DNA from: Selaginella tamariscina
Lineage: Eukaryota > Streptophyta > Lycopodiopsida > Selaginellales > Selaginellaceae
DNA length: 64,000 nucleotides
Reading direction: 5' to 3'
Assembly: GCA_003024785.1 (NCBI GenBank)
Contig: PUQB01000134.1
Location: 29,062-93,061 of the forward strand
The position numbers and the translations under genes are program-made. Positions 63,371 to 64,000 of this stretch are shown piece after piece (within the stretch, counting starts at the first letter, position 1; each line of letters starts with the position of its first letter). The notes under the pieces are model-generated. The model saw only the letters and a program-made list of their open reading frames with translations, had not been told where the DNA came from and made no database searches.

Positions 63371-63457
63371 AACTGTCCAGAGCTCACATTTGTGGTGGTT
63401 CTAAAACGAAATGTTATCTTTCTTTTGCATTAACACAAATGTGAGCTTCGGACAGTT
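63371..63457. repeat. Hairpin with 24-bp arms
   Basis: Arms 63371-63394 and 63434-63457 pair except for a 2-base internal mismatch (agctcacatttgtg stem), with a 39-base loop. The size would suit a plant miRNA precursor or a small foldback element. No evidence of expression. Confidence 0.6.
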
Positions 63458-63601
63458 AATTACGTCTACTTACTCTTTCTGTGTATTATTTTGTATATTC
63501 GGGTTTATACAAGTGTGTGTGCGTTTTTATATGATTTGTATTCATAGTGTATTATTTTGCAGAAGGACGATTTGATCAAACAAGGAGATCGAGTCATTAA
63601 T

Positions 63602-64000
63602 ATGGAGTCGTCAAATTTTGGGTAAGAATTAAAATAAAGTCTGTTATACTCGGATACTTGAACTAAATCATTTTGTATTCAGATGTGGAATTGAGGTGAC
63701 ATTAAAGACAAGAGCAGGAGAAGAGATTGGGCAGGGGGATTCTGGAATCAACTTGGCCATATTTTAAGATAAATGGGAAGCGCATTGGAGCAACCATGGC
63801 TGCTGTCAAATTAACCTCTGTCACATCTCATGGACAAGCAAAACAATGGAAAATAGATTCGCTAGTCAAGCACCCGAAAGCAGGCTGCGAACCCAGATTG
63901 GACGATTCTCGACATATGCCTTGTTCCATCCAATGTCACGTTCTCGGATCCAGAGGTCGTCAGTTACAACATTAATTTTGGGTGGTTTTGTCGACTTGTG
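63602..64000 (+). CDS. Unrecognised gene start at window edge
   Basis: The ATG at 63602 opens a short exon (MESSNF) with donor at 63622, then an acceptor at about 63680 and CGIEVTLKTRAGEEIGQGDS. From there frames conflict: one stops near 63766, another continues as GKRIGATMAAVKLTSVTSHG ... QCHVLGSRGRQ. No family is recognised. Its place, reading away from array B and opposite to the DUF7869-like gene, parallels the gene pair of element 1. Confidence 0.3.

Larger units (their letters stand above)
53750..64000. mobile_element. Candidate mobile element (element 2) with palindrome arrays
   Basis: Proposed from layout. A leftward DUF7869-like gene (54.2-57.4 kb) and a rightward gene start (63.6 kb) flank two arrays of the 18-bp palindrome GGCGGGATTAATCCCGCC, with 3.5 kb of AT-rich, telomere-like and microsatellite DNA between. 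GAATATTC motifs lie near the left limit. The right end lies outside the window, and no terminal repeats or target duplications could be tested. It could also be two elements, each with one array. Confidence 0.35.

Overview
The window is nuclear DNA of a land plant. The evidence is the gene content (an HDA19-type histone deacetylase, a plant SAP30-like protein, an AWPM-19-like membrane protein, a group-1 LEA protein, a C2-GRAM-VASt protein, a ZRANB3-like SNF2/HNH protein, a PPR protein and an LRR receptor kinase), GT-AG introns and CCCTAAA telomere-type repeats. Introns of about 50-120 nt, dense gene spacing and many (CA)n, (GA)n and (AT)n tracts inside introns suggest a compact genome. A Selaginella-like lycophyte or a bryophyte would fit, but this is a guess.

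The left half (1-38.9 kb) is gene-dense host DNA. In order it holds: a DUF674 gene (partial, -), a ribosomal L1-domain gene (-), adenosine kinase (+), a SAP30-like HDAC-complex gene (-), an RPD3/HDA19-type histone deacetylase (-), a plant-specific gene with a Ser-rich N terminus (+), an LEA_1 gene (+), a 6-kb ZRANB3-like gene (-), a coiled-coil gene (+), a BAGP1-like C2-GRAM-VASt gene (+), alpha-tubulin (-), an AWPM-19-like gene (-), a relic PIF/Harbinger-like transposase, a small unknown gene, a short PPR gene, a tandem pair of small Q/N/S-rich genes, a GDSL-type esterase and a 5' fragment of a plastid ketoacyl-ACP reductase gene. Three neighbouring pairs are head-to-head (L1/ADK, HDAC/Ser-rich gene, ZRANB3/coiled-coil).

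The right half (39-64 kb) is mostly mobile or repetitive DNA around one host gene. Element 1 (about 39.05-47.0 kb) has imperfect inverted ends and two divergent genes. One encodes a ParB-like domain plus a possible methyltransferase-like domain. The other is a MULE-like DDE transposase with a SWIM zinc finger. Between their start codons lies an array of palindromes built on AGTCGGCATGCCGACT. A complete non-RD LRR receptor kinase follows at 47.2-50.2 kb, then a broken Ty3/Gypsy element. A second region (about 53.7-64 kb) repeats the plan: a DUF7869-like gene pointing left, two arrays of the 18-bp palindrome GGCGGGATTAATCCCGCC separated by AT-rich DNA, interstitial telomere repeats and minisatellites, then a gene start pointing right. 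The shared layout (divergent genes around a palindrome array, with a different palindrome in each) is the best candidate here for an undescribed system.

A practical caution: many otherwise excellent host genes carry single-base frame breaks, often in short homopolymers. Alpha-tubulin, the HDAC, the SAP30-like gene, the LEA gene and the receptor kinase are examples. Adenosine kinase and the L1 gene read cleanly. I suspect residual long-read assembly errors more than mass pseudogenisation, and have described gene structures accordingly.
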